From: Theropithecus gelada
Lineage: Eukaryota > Chordata > Mammalia > Primates > Cercopithecidae
Direction of reading: 5' to 3'
Length of the DNA: 64,000 nt
NCBI RefSeq assembly: GCF_003255815.1
Contig: NC_037671.1
Coordinates: 150,046,783-150,110,782, forward strand
Positions within the stretch are counted from its first letter, which is position 1; every line of letters begins with the position of its first letter. This document shows positions 47,201 to 58,065 of the stretch, in pieces. The notes beneath the pieces were generated by a model. That model had not been told where the DNA came from, made no database searches, and saw only the letters and a program-made list of their open reading frames with translations. A program made the translations under genes and the position numbers.

Positions 47201-48864
47201 CTGTATCTAAAATTCTACTCTGTGTCTAAAGTTGGCAATAAACTGAAAGAAGAAAAACCTGGTTGGATTTGGGCTGTAAATGAAAGCATCTGCTGGCTTT
47301 GCCAGGTTTGAGAAGCACATCTTTGAGAAATGATGTTGATTCTTATTTAAAGAAAATTTAAAAGAGAATTAGATTATTTTCTAGTGATTCTCAAGTTCGG
47401 GCAGTCAATGGAACTCTAGCCGTGTCCCAGATCTTTCTTGTGATTTGAATTTTTGTTTGAAGCCTATCTGAGAAGGGATGAAGAAAATCAGACTTGGCAA
47501 ACGGCTTAATGCAGTGTAGCATCTTTCCCTGAGCACTGGCATCCTTAGATGCGTATATTTTCCATCCCAGCAGCTGCTGCTAAGATGATAGTGAGGATGG
47601 AGTGTTGTACACACTGAAGCTCACCCTCTTCAGACACTGCTTATCAGAAAGGTCAGAGCCCTTTGCACGCCCTCTGTTTCCACATTGGTGAAAGCCTTTG
47701 TTCTTTGCCCTGCCCCCCTCTCGACTCCCACCATCAGCCCCAGGCTTCCTGGCCCATGTATTGGCTTAGAGAGAGGAATTATGAGATCTTTAAACTTCTA
47801 CTTACCGATTTCAATAAAGGCAAATCCGGAAAATGAGGGGTAAAGATAGAATAACTTCAAACTGGACCCTTGTGCAAATGTTTGGAAGCTTAGATCACAT
47901 CTGGCTGGAAAGTGGGGTTGCGGGTTGATAACTTATCAGTGCTTTGCACTACTCAATTAAACTGATGAGCACAGTCTGGAAAAGTGGCCAGCATCAGCTC
48001 ACCTCACCATGGACGGAAAGGCACTGATGATTATATCCTCAACAAAGCTGGTGACTCAAGGGTTGCCATTAGTGACCAACTTATTTACTTCTTTCCTGAA
48101 TTTCCATTCTTAGGACTACTCCCACATCTACAAAACAAAGACTCTGTATGTTACATTTATTTCCAAAAGAGCTTTCTGGCGCTGATATGGAAATTATGAC
48201 TCCAGCGATGGACAGAGTATCGTTAACTGCCAGAGATTTGTGTTCTTTCTTCAGAGGAGGAGCACTGGAGATGAACAGCATTCAGCAGAAAGAAACCTGG
48301 AAATCTCCAGGCATCTGCATTTCTATGTGACCAGAAGCAGCTCAGTAAACTTGCAGAGCTGCATGTTCTCATCTGGAAAACAGAGCAAACACTCCTAAGT
48401 CTGCCCTTTTTCACCTGATTAGTTCAACAATCAAATAAAGTCATGTAAGTATCAATGTAAATGAAAGTGCTGTGTAAACAGTCACTGACTATTTCAGTAA
48501 TAAGTTATTACCCCACCTCACTCAGGTGATAAAGGTGTTCAGCCTATAATCAAACTAGACAATGACCTCTCAAGGGTATTTCTAGATTTTATGTTCTACA
48601 GTTTAGCAAATGGAGATAAACTTTGTTATTTAATACAGTAAGACAGTCTTCTTCAATGAGGCCACAATAGCTTAGGCCAGCTCACAGTGATCACGCCCTT
48701 CTCTAAACACTTCACATGTTGTTCATACGATTCATATGGAAATTAATCACATGCTGGTTGATGCTGTCAATTATTATTATTTTCCTTTTTAATGTTATTT
48801 CGTGCATTCAAATATATATTTCATCTCTCCAACTAGACCGTAAATCACTTCAGGACTATTTGAT
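47201..48864. other. Unassigned interval
   Basis: No gene or named repeat. Several 60-75 codon frames overlap on opposite strands near 47984-48414, without splice support. Confidence 0.4.
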
Positions 48865-48955
48865 GAGCTTCTTGTGCATATTAAATAAGATAATGTATAT
48901 CAAGGACCTAGTATCATATCTAGCACATAGTAAAGCTCAATAAATAATAGTCACT
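48865..48955 (+). repeat. MIR 3' part
   Basis: gcatattaaataagataatg, tatctagcacatagtaaagc and caataaataatagtcac match the end of MIR. Confidence 0.5.
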
Positions 48956-49154
48956 GTTTTGTTTCAGATGACCTAGCATGAATTTAGGTCTAGAGTATGG
49001 ACAACAAGGTATCAATTAACCAATTCTAGTAGGACATGAACATTGTGGGATATTGCTTGAAGACTTTGTTGAGCAATAATCACACAGGACTTAAAAAGAA
49101 TACTCTAAGCTTTGTGTCAAATGACATCCTTAATTAAGAACAATATTTTAGACT

Positions 49155-49374
49155 CAAGAGGGGGCAGTGATGTTGAACACAGTTTTTGGAGTCAAATCCT
49201 GGTTTGAATGTCTGCTCCAATTTTTACTAGATATATGACCTTGGCCAAAGTACGTCACTCTGTTAACTCCAACATGAGAGTAGTAATACCTGCTCCAGGG
49301 CTGTGGTAAGAATTAAAGTGACAAAATGGCATAGGGCCAAATAGTAGTAGTTACTCCTGTTATTACAAGTCCAA
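49155..49374 (+). repeat. MIR SINE cut by an Alu insertion
   Basis: gttgaacacagtttttggag, caaatcctggtttgaatgtc, atatgaccttggccaaagt and taatacctgctccagggctg follow the sense MIR. The Alu at 49375 adjoins its 3' side. Confidence 0.7.
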
Positions 49375-49651
49375 GCCAGGCGAGATGGCTTCACGCCTGT
49401 AATCTGAGCACTTTGGGTGGCCTGAGGTCAGGAGTTCGAGACAAGCCTGGCCAATGTAGCAAAACCTCGTCTTTACTAAAAATACAAAAATTAGCTGGCC
49501 ATGGTGGTGCGCCCCTATAATCCCGGCTACTCGGGAGGCTAAGGCAAGAGAATCACTTAAACCCAGAAGGCAGCAGGGGCAGTGAGCTGAGATAGTGCCA
49601 CTGCACTCCAACCTGGGCAACACAGTAAGACTCCGTCTCAAAAAAAAAAAG
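49375..49651 (+). mobile_element. Alu (AluS-like)
   Basis: gccaggcgagatggcttcac, gccaatgtagcaaaacctcg and actccaacctgggcaacac give both arms; about 20 bases of the left arm are missing after actttgggtggcctg. Short flanks agtccaa (49368-49374 and 49652-49658) form the target duplication. Confidence 0.9.
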
Positions 49652-49658
49652 AGTCCAA

Positions 49659-51131
49659 CAGTTTTGTATTCTAGGACTCAGTAGTCCACCATAAGAGAAA
49701 GATTAACATGCCCACAAGGGAAGAGATATGAGAACATGGTCTGACAATCTCCTACTTCACCAAGCCAATCTTTTTACCCTCTGAGAACTAAGTAGAATAG
49801 ATAGCATATGTATTAACAAATTTAATGCATATATACTCTGGCAAAAAATTGTTTCAAATTCTAGGAAATGTATTTCCTATATGTAGATAGGAGATTGAAA
49901 AGATAAAGCTTGTGTACCAATCATAGAAACATAAGACTCCTTATCAGTTATATGTTTGAATAGGCTACATAGCTATTAAATTTATGATTGGAAGACTGTA
50001 AAGCCATTTTAAAAGAAAATTGCATTTTGTTTCCAACCGTTAGTTTATGTCATCACAATCTTGAAATATTTGTTTTCATATAATTTTTAGATATTTTTAT
50101 TCAATCAATAGAAACATTATAAAAATTATGGAGAGGAAAGAGCTACCAAATATAGGGAGCTAGGAAATTGAAAAGATAAAGCATGTGTAACAATTATAAT
50201 TTTTACAATTATACACATGTTACAGTTTGAGAATTGAAATCAGATATTCAGTAATGTAGTGATTGGAGGGTGTGTTTTTATCTTTTTGTGAAAATAATAG
50301 TAACTTTATAGAGTTTTCTTTTGGAGAGGATTCTAATACCTGATTTCGTTAATTTATGTATTGGTAAATATATTCAGTCTTTCCTGCATCAGTATTTAAC
50401 ATTTAATTTTTGAAATGGTTTTCTTCCCTAAGTTGGCATTATATTCCCATATTTTCAATTAAATAATTATATTATTTTTCAAAAAACTTTGTTCAGCAAA
50501 TGTATCTAATATGTAAATAAAATATTATGATTTCTAAAGCACTAATTTATTAAAAAATACATTTAAAATAGGAAATACATGTTGCAATGTAATAAATAAT
50601 GCTACTTAATTCTAACATCAAAATGAGGTAACTTACAGTAAATAAATCTTTTTTTAAATGTATCTATAAGCCTTTGCTCAAAAGAAATATATATTTTAAT
50701 TGAGATTAAAATATCATTAATATTCACATTCATTTCATTCCAGTGTCCTTGTTTAACTTTTTCTCTTTTAAATTTGGCATCATTTTAGGGACTGTGACAC
50801 ACCTCTTAGTTTTAGAATTTGGTTCTAGTTTTATCTTTACAAAAATGTTCTTTAAAGATACAGCTAGAAAATATTTAATAGTAGTTGAAGCTATCTCTGA
50901 AAACATTTAAAGTTGGAGATAGATTTAAAATTAAAATAATCTTTAAAACAAAGACCATTACAACAATTAAAAGTTCAAAATTTTAATTTTGCCCAAATGT
51001 TTAAACGATCAAAAATTATTTATGTTTTCAATATTTCAGATTTCTCCACCTGTCTGCTATTCACCTTGCTATATTCTGTATAACAAATTGGAGGAAACAA
51101 ACCACTTATACAAAGAATCACAACTAATACT
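49659..51131. other. AT-rich unassigned interval
   Basis: Strongly AT-rich, no gene, no clear repeat. One phrase recurs in slightly different form: gagattgaaaagataaagc near 49890 and ggaaattgaaaagataaagc near 50163. It is a short dispersed repeat of unknown origin. Confidence 0.4.
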
Positions 51132-51149
51132 AAGAAATATATATGTTTC

Positions 51150-51883
51150 ACAATGAACATATGTGTGCATGTGTCTTTATAGCAGCATGATTTATAATCC
51201 TTTGGGTATATACCCAGTAATGGGATGGCTGGGTCATATGGTACTTCTAGTTCTAGATCCTTGAGGAATCACCATACTATTTTCCATAACGGTTGAACTA
51301 GTTTACAGTCCCACCAACAGTGTAAAAGTATTCCTATTTCTCCACATCCCCTCCAGCACCTGTTGTTTCCTGACTTTTTAATGATTGCCATTCTAACTGG
51401 TGTGAGATTGTATCTCATCGGCACTATTCACAATAGCAAAGACTTGGAATCAACCCAAATGTCCATCAGTGACAGACTGGATTAAGAAAATGTGGCACAT
51501 ATACACCATGGAATACTATGCAGCCATAAAAAAGGATGAGTTTCTGTCCTTTGTAGGGACATGGATGCAGCTGGAAACCGTCATTCTCAGCAAACTATCG
51601 CAAGAACAGAAAACCAAACACCGCATGTTCTCACTCATAGGTGGGAACTGAACAATGAGATCACTTGGACTCGGGAAGGGGAACATCACACACTGGGGCC
51701 TATTATGGGGAGGGGGGAGGGGGGAGGGATTGCACTGGGAGTTATACCTGATGTAAATGACGAGTTGATGGGTGCTGACGAGTTGATCGGTGCAGCACAC
51801 CAACATGGCACAAGTATACATATGTAAAAAACCTGCACATTGTGCACATGTACCCTAATAATAAAAAAAAGAAAAGAAAAAAA
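51150..51883 (+). mobile_element. L1PA-type LINE-1, 5'-inverted (twin priming)
   Basis: 51150-51419 is the reverse complement of L1 ORF2 end sequence, for example catgtgtctttatagcagca and gtatatacccagtaatggga. From 51420 (ggcactattcacaatagc) the element reads in the sense direction through the end of ORF2 and the 3' UTR to an A-rich tail. The inverted part ends in L1 exactly where the sense part begins, so no L1 sequence is lost at the junction. The flanks aagaaatatatatgtttc (51132-51149) and aagaaatatgtatgtctc (51884-51901) match in 16 of 18 positions, a target duplication. The element is 5'-truncated and inactive. Confidence 0.93.
51707..51728 (+). repeat. G-quadruplex-like run in L1 3' UTR
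   Basis: Four G-runs (4, 6, 6 and 3 long) are separated by single A bases. This is a known feature of the primate L1 3' UTR; here it has an extra unit. Confidence 0.85.
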
Positions 51884-51901
51884 AAGAAATATGTATGTCT
51901 C

Positions 51902-52764
51902 ATCTTACAATTTCATTTAAAAATTGAAAGATTCAATTTTAAAGACTTCTGAGAATTGTGCAAATTGAACACACATTAACTGTGTTTTGTACTAATTGTA
52001 TTAATAGTAATTGTATATTCTTACCTTATTTAGAAAGGCTGAGTTGGTGCAGGGAGAATTTACATTTATATTTGAGGAATTTTCCTCACACTCGCTTTTA
52101 ATTAAGGAACATAGATCACAGTGAATCAGCTAGCATGGGTTTACATAGAGCTTTAGCTAATTGCTTAACTTTCAGAGAAGTGATACTTTTTCAAATTAAT
52201 CGTAAAGAATGTCTTCAAAGGTCAACAGAAAAAAAATCAGTTTTTGCTCCTACACAATAATTTGTATTTTTTTTTTTTTGTAGAAATCTGGAAGTAATTC
52301 TGATTTTAAAAGGCAACATTTTCAGCAGCTTCAATTTTCTTTCTAAGTGTCAATTAAAAGCCATGTTTGATGTTTCATTTTAGTTGGAGTTGCTACCCTG
52401 AACACTAATAAGGTGATGATGGTGGGAAATATAAAAGTACATACTAGAAACAATTTCATTTTATATAACTTTTACATAATGAAAATGCATTGACTCTATG
52501 CAACATGTTAACAAATTACTATAGTGCCATTCATACCTCTTTTAAAGTCAAAAATCAACTTTTCAAAAACCTTTTACACATATTGTACGATCAGGAGAAA
52601 CCAAATTGGAGTTCTCAAATTATTTAAATAAATGAATGTATAATTACCAAATGGAAATAAATCAAGATTAGCTGAATTAATTTTAACTGTGTAAAAAAGT
52701 CCATAATAATTATATATTTAAATTTTTTTCCAATAATAAAATATACCCCAGGGGCCAAGCAATG
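51902..52764. other. AT-rich unassigned interval
   Basis: No recognised feature beyond a T-run of about 12 near 52269. Confidence 0.4.
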
Positions 52765-53001
52765 TCACTGGAATAAATTCCTTTCACAGACGTAAAGGGC
52801 TTGATGACAGTTATTTTCCAACTCTAGGGTCCCACAATCACATCTCTGAAAGATTTTTCTACATGAAGTGTTTGAAGAAGTGGTGGACGTGTCACTGATC
52901 TCTGAGGTCCATTCCAGCTCTCCTTTAAGGCAGAGGTGGGGCACACAGGAGAGAAGAAAAGGTAATACTGATAACAGAATCTGAACCAAATGTTGTTGCA
53001 T
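52765..53001 (-). other. Minus-strand frame with signal-peptide-like start
   Basis: A 78-codon minus-strand frame starts MQQHLVQILLSVLPFLLSC, then has several cysteines near the end. It looks like a small secreted protein on paper. The plus strand carries tgatctctgaggtccattcc, a phrase seen in old LTRs, so a repeat origin is possible. No splice or promoter signal supports it, so it is not called as a gene. Confidence 0.12.
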
Positions 53002-53870
53002 GCTAGAAAAGATTAGATGCCCTTGTCATGGAGCTGTTACAGAGGTCTGGGGTGAAAGAGGGAAAGAAGAAGTCAAGTGTAGGCACATGAGTACAAAAAA
53101 AAATGCTTATGCTATATAGTGCAGGGAAAGTGAACCTTTAACCTACTCCTAAATCCTCTTTCCGTTTCCTTTCTAAATATCCTTTGGTGCTGTGAAGGGA
53201 AGAATGGAGGTGGGTCTTATTGCTACTTATTGACACATATCAGGTTTAGCTACACAATATGTTTGTAATTAAAAGCTTCAGCAAGAATATTCTGCTCCTT
53301 TCCTTTGAGGATTTGCAGAGCACGGGCTTAGGGCACTGCTACTGAAATGGCTCTCATTTTACAATGCCTATTTTAGAAAGTCTATGTCTTATCACCACAG
53401 TTACTTTTGATGGGATTCATGTCTTACACATTCATTCAATAAACACGCATTAAGTACCTGGTAGGTTTCAGGCCCTGTGCTGGACAGTAAACAGATAGAT
53501 AAAATTCCTTGCTCTCCTGGAGTTTACATTTTCATAGCAAAAACAGGCACAGAACAAAATAAATGAGTAAACCGAGTTCACGTTTTATCGATTTTTTTAA
53601 TACACACTTTTTTCCCCCACACTCTAAAACATGTAAATTAGTACATACTAAAATTTATGGTGAGTCATATGTTACTTGTTGATATTTTCTCTTTACGGTG
53701 GCCCATAAAATAATGACATAAACCTTCGCTGATAACATTTAGGATTCAACAAAATACAGTAGGATAGTAAGAAGTATTTTCAGAGATGTTTGAGGCAAAA
53801 ATTATAAGGCCTCCTGATGTGGTCATCAATATACTTAAATGAAATAAAGAGAATTATATATTAAAACTAA
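53002..53870. other. Unassigned interval
   Basis: 53430-53570 belongs to the unnamed old repeat class seen at 2228 (caggccctgtgctggac, aattccttgctctcctgg). The rest shows no gene or named repeat. Confidence 0.4.
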
Positions 53871-54169
53871 GGGCTGAGCAAGGTGGCTCATGCCTATAAT
53901 CTCCACACTTCAAGAGGCAAAGGCAGGAGAATCGTTTGAGATCAGGAGTTTCAGACCAGCCCTGGCAACATAGTGAGACCTCATTTCTTTAAAAAAAAAT
54001 TTAAAAATTATCTGGGTGTGGTAGATAGCTATAGATCCAGCTACTAGGGAGGCTGAGCGATGAGGATCACTTGAACCCGGGAGGTCAAGGCTGTGGTGAG
54101 CTATGATCATACAACTCAGTCTAGCCTGGGCAAGAGAGTGAGACCCTGTCTCAAAAAAAAAAAAAAAAA
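53871..54169 (+). mobile_element. Alu (AluJ-like)
   Basis: gggctgagcaaggtggctca, ccagccctggcaacatagtg, gaggtcaaggctgtggtgag and a 17-base A-tail give a full-length, much-diverged Alu. The gtcaaggctgtggtgagct word is typical of AluJ. Confidence 0.9.
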
Positions 54170-54708
54170 GGTAAGGAAGTAAGGACCTAAATGTAAGTAA
54201 GTTTTCTACACTTCACCTGAGGTAGTAAAACTGGTAACAGTAGACTGCAGTATGTTATAGGTGCATATTGCGATATGGACAGCAACCACTCAAAAGTATA
54301 CAAAGTTATATACTCAATAACACTATAAATAAATCAAGATGGAATAAATGAACAGAAATTCATTCTCAGGAATATCTAATTTAAGAGACTTGTTTTCAAC
54401 AACAACAAAAAATCACTGCATGTAAATTTTTAACACCATCATGATGACATGTGATGCTGATCAAAGGATCTTTTGTAAATCACTGGATAAGATGATAAAA
54501 ATTTTTAATCATGAAAAAATATAAAATCATTGTAAACGAAAGGTAAAGTCAGCCTGACTGTGTCAAAAGCAGAAAGTCTGGGCATTTCATAATCACAATC
54601 AGGTCCTGAACTCATCATTTCATTCATGTTAACATTTGTTTTTAAATTTACTGCCTCTAACCTGATCCAAAGCAGCTGCTTTCCCACAAGGAGGCTTATC
54701 TTTTTCAG
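54170..54708. other. Unassigned interval
   Basis: No gene or named repeat was found. The 3' end is a strong pyrimidine-rich tract that could serve as a splice acceptor for the next feature. Confidence 0.4.
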
Positions 54709-54861
54709 CATGGAAAATAAAATGGGGTTAAAAATGCAACCAGATCCAGCCCATCGCCGGGAAGTTTCAGTTCAGAAGAGGATATATTCAGTGCTAGAAG
54801 CTCAAACAGTTGGTTTGAAGGCAGGATTATCTTGTTCTCAAGACAGAGTCATTAGAACAAG
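54709..54861 (+). other. Candidate coding exon, 153 nt
   Basis: The left border gaggcttatctttttcag is a strong acceptor. The right border is ACAAG/gtagagg, a fair donor. One frame is open for 50 codons, entered after one base, with the start MENKMGLKMQPDPAHRREVS and later many basic and polar residues. Two ATGs lie at its start, so it could be a first coding exon. The frame meets a TAG directly at the donor, so openness ends where the splice site lies. I do not recognise the peptide. The exit phase (two bases left) does not join in an open frame to the 55383 candidate. Confidence 0.28.
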
Positions 54862-55382
54862 GTAGAGGGCTGCTGTGCACAGGCGTCTTCACGGCGCACG
54901 AACGCCAGACCCCTTCCATTGTCCCTGGCTGAGATGAACCCTTCAAAGCCGGCCACTTGAAGTATGCAGGTCCTGGCCGAGGTCAGCTCTGCTGCTGCTC
55001 ACCCAGTGACCCCTGGTCCAAGCAGACAGAGAAAGGGACACTGCCTCTGTGGAAGATCAAAGCCCAGCTTAACTCACTGTTTCTCTCAACTCTCCTGCTC
55101 AGGAGGCTGAGCTGGCTAATGAGGGACGGGTGGAGGTGAAAAAATGAAAGGCGTTTTAGCACAATGTAGAGCTTTGCTGGCTCCCCAAGAAACACTGCGC
55201 TGAAGTATCACTGGCCATAGTGGCTAAAATGTAACCAGCCAGCTGCCCCTGCCAGGCAGCGTTGAGAAACACAAACAACTGAGGAAAATGCAGGGTTGAC
55301 ACAGGTAATGAGGTGAGCAGAAATTAAGTCTGAAGAGTGGCTCTCACAGACAGATGCTCTCTCTATCGGGCTCTCCTTCCAG
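54862..55382. other. GC-rich unique interval
   Basis: Contains several CpGs (ggcgtcttcacggcgcacga and nearby) and no repeat. It may be regulatory DNA associated with the two flanking candidate exons. Confidence 0.3.
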
Positions 55383-55463
55383 CAGAAGTCTCTGACTCAT
55401 CACAGCTGTCAAAGAAAGGCCAAAGGAGGAGAAGGAGCAACTTGGGGCCGCTTTTTCTCCAAG
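55383..55463 (+). other. Candidate exon, 81 nt
   Basis: A strong acceptor tract (ctctatcgggctctccttccag) leads in and CTCCAAG/gtatttgc leads out. Two frames are open: phase 0 reads QKSLTHHSCQRKAKGGEGAT and onward, and the frame entered with two bases reads EVSDSSQLSKKGQRRRRSNL and onward. The second would join in frame to the 36129 candidate. The third frame stops at once. A basic KKGQRRRR cluster could be a nuclear-localisation-like stretch if translated. I do not recognise the protein. Confidence 0.27.
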
Positions 55464-55742
55464 GTATTTGCTTTCTCTTGTTTTGACATTGTCCCCACAG
55501 CCTGTACCACAATGACTTCTGAACCTCCAGGATGGATAGGTTGGTCACTCAGGCTCTGTTCTGCTATTCGGTGATCAACCATTCTGGTTTGCCTGGAACT
55601 TTCCTTCTACTGTCCTATGTCCCAGGAAATACCTCATACCTAAAACTCCCACATCCCAGAAAACCTCTCATGGTCATCCTAGTTGTGAGTCAGCAAGATT
55701 GCATAGATGATTGTGTTGTTTGTGGAAAGGTAACTATAGTAG
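55464..55742. other. Unassigned interval
   Basis: An 88-codon plus-strand frame at 55532-55798 runs into the LTR that follows and lacks support. Confidence 0.35.
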
Positions 55743-55855
55743 GTTGCCTGGCAGCCCCCCAGAATAAATGTCCATACCCTAATCCTTGGAACCTGTGAGT
55801 GTGACCTTATTTGCAAAAGTGATCTATATAGGTGTAATTAAAGATATCAAGATAA

Positions 55856-56152
55856 GGCCGGCTGCAGTGCTTCACACCTGTAATCCCAGCACTAGGAGAG
55901 GCTGAGGAGGGCAGATCATGAGGTCAGGAGATCGAGACCAATCTGGCCAACATGGTGAAACCTCGTCTCTACTAAAAATACAAAAAGTAGCTGGGCGTGG
56001 TGGCACACACCTGTAGTCCCAGCTACTCGGGAGGCTGAGGCAGAAGAATCGCTTGAACCCGGGAGGTGGAGGTTGCAGTGAGCCAAGATCGCACCACTGC
56101 ACTCCAGCCTGGGCAACAAAAGCAAAATTCCATCTCAAAAAAAAAAAAAAAA
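55856..56152 (+). mobile_element. Alu (AluS-like) inside LTR
   Basis: ggccggctgcagtgcttcac starts a complete two-arm Alu ending in a 16-base A-run. It is followed at once by another Alu right arm. Confidence 0.92.
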
Positions 56153-56316
56153 TTAACTGGCTGTGGTGGTGCATGCTTGTAATCCCAGCTATTTGGGAGG
56201 CTGAGGCAGGAGAATAGCTTGAACCAGGGAGGTGTAAGTTGCAGTGAGCCAAGATCATGCCACTGCACTCCAATGTGGGCAACAAGAGTGAAACTCCATC
56301 TCAAAGAAAAAAAAAA
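56153..56316 (+). mobile_element. Extra Alu right arm
   Basis: It begins ttaactggctgtggtggtgc, which is the start of the Alu right half after the linker. It continues through gaaccagggaggtgtaag to an A-rich tail. No left arm is present, so the locus carries one and a half Alus in tandem. Confidence 0.9.
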
Positions 56317-56751
56317 TCTCTACATGAGCTCATCCTGGATTTAGGGTTCACTCCTATAAGAAACAGGAGATGAGAAGAAAAAGAGACTCAGAGGGGAAAG
56401 CAATGTAAAGCCAGAGGCAGAAATGCCAACAGTCACTCGAAGCAGCAAAAAGAAAGGAACAAGAATGAAATCCTCTTAGAGCCTTTGGAGGGACTGTGGC
56501 CCTGCTGACCTTGGATTTTCGGCCTTCTGGTCTTCAGAACTGTGAGACAATAAATTGCTCTCATTTTAAGACACCCAGTTTGTAGCAATTTGTCATGACA
56601 AACAAGGAAAACTAGAGCTTGGCACCTGGGTTTCTCCCTTGAGGCTACAAGTTAAAAATTTTGAGTGAAGACACTGGATGGCTAGCAGGTGAAACAGATA
56701 AAGTATGAAGTTAATTAGGCCAAGAAAGAGCTTTAAGATGAAACTTAGAGT

Positions 56752-57113
56752 TGTATTAGTCCATTTTCATACTGCTATGAAGAAATACCTGAGACTGGAT
56801 AATGTACAAAGAAAAGGAGGTTTAATGGACTCGGAGTTCCACATGGCTGTGGGGAGGCCTCACACTCATGGAGGAAGGCAAATGACGAGCAAAGGCATGT
56901 CTTACATGGTGGCAGGCTAGAGTGTGCAAGGGACCTGCCCTTTACAAAACCATCAGATCTCGTGAGACTTATTAGCTATCACAAGAACAGCACAGGAAAA
57001 GCCCACCTCCATGATTTAATTACCTCCCAACAGGTCCCTCCCACAACATGTGATCATTATGAGAGCTACCATTCAAGATGAGATTTGGGTGGGGGCACAG
57101 CCAAACCATATCA
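56752..57113 (-). mobile_element. THE1/MST-like MaLR solo LTR, antisense
   Basis: It reads tgtattagtccattttcata at the left and ccaaaccatatca at the right, with cctgagactggataatgtac, caggtccctcccacaacatg and tgagatttgggtgggggcac between. Flanks agagt (56747-56751) and ggagt (57114-57118) match in four of five bases, a probable target duplication. Confidence 0.88.
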
Positions 57114-57217
57114 GGAGTCATCAATGAGTTTAGCAAACTGACTTTTTTTATAAACACTTGTTATATACAAATTGGCCTGAGGGTGAAAATATGCATATAA
57201 TATTTTTTGCCCCCTAC

Positions 57218-57316
57218 GTTTAACAATAAGTAAAATATTGTCATATATATGTTTGAAAATAAGTAAATGTTTGTCATATATATGTTTGACAATAAGTAAA
57301 ATATTGTCATATATAT
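57218..57316 (+). repeat. 33-bp minisatellite, three copies
   Basis: Three exact-length 33-base units at 57218-57250, 57251-57283 and 57284-57316. Each starts gttt and ends tcatatatat. Copies 1 and 3 differ at one base; copy 2 differs at several. Because 33 is a multiple of three, a minus-strand frame gains an 11-residue repeat, which is a by-product. Confidence 0.95.
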
Positions 57317-57574
57317 GTATAACATATAAAATATATATTAAGAGAATTTTTATATGTGTGTGTATATATATATACTTTTCATTTTCATGAAAAAGAATTA
57401 TCAATAATATTTATTGACTGATTGCCTGATCTTACTGACCTCCCTCAGATATATCTATGCTCCCATAGAATAATACATCCACATATGAAACTTCCCTGAG
57501 TGAACTTACATTTTTTTCAAGATGAAGGAATCACCTAGTTTTACTCTCATTTGTAGATAAATAAATTTCTTTAT
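57317..57574. other. AT-rich interval
   Basis: TA/TG-rich tail of the minisatellite (57317-57375), then plain AT-rich DNA. No gene seen. Confidence 0.5.
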
Positions 57575-58065
57575 ATGTTTTCCTTTTTAAATGTTTTCAC
57601 TGTACATAATTACACATATGCATGGGGTACATGTGATATTTTAATACATGCATACAATGTGTAATGATCAAATCAGGGTATTTAGGATATCCATCACCCC
57701 AAACATTTGCCATTTCTTTGTGATGGCAACATTTCAAGTCTTCTAGCTATTTTAAAATATATAATACATCGTTGTGAATTATAGTCACCCTACTGTGCCA
57801 TTCAAACACTAGAACATCCTTCTACCTAACTGTATGTTGGTATCAGTTAACCAACCAATAAACTTCTTTTCACTTCCTTCCTACCTCTATTCTTTCCAGC
57901 CTCTAGTAACTATCACTCTACTCTCTACCTCCATGACACCCATTTTTTGACTCTTGCTTCTGAGTGAGAACATGTAATATTTGTCTTTCAGTGCCTGGCT
58001 TATTTCACTTACCATAATGACCTATAGTTGTATTAATGTTGCTGCAAATCACAGGGCATTTATAC

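Larger units (their letters stand above)
55743..56613 (+). mobile_element. MLT1-like LTR split by Alu insertions
   Basis: The left part (55743-55855) has aataaatgtccataccctaa and gtgaccttatttgcaaaag. The right part (56317-56613) has gagctcatcctggatttag, ttggattttcggccttctgg, gtgagacaataaattgctc and ends aaggaaaacta. They are halves of one MaLR-type LTR. The Alus between them are younger. Confidence 0.75.

Noticed and set aside
57218..57316. Possible CRISPR-like array
   Set aside because: The units are contiguous with no spacers, and the host is a primate.
57111..57404. Minus-strand frame with periodic 11-residue repeats
   Set aside because: The periodicity comes from a 33-base minisatellite whose unit happens to be a multiple of three.
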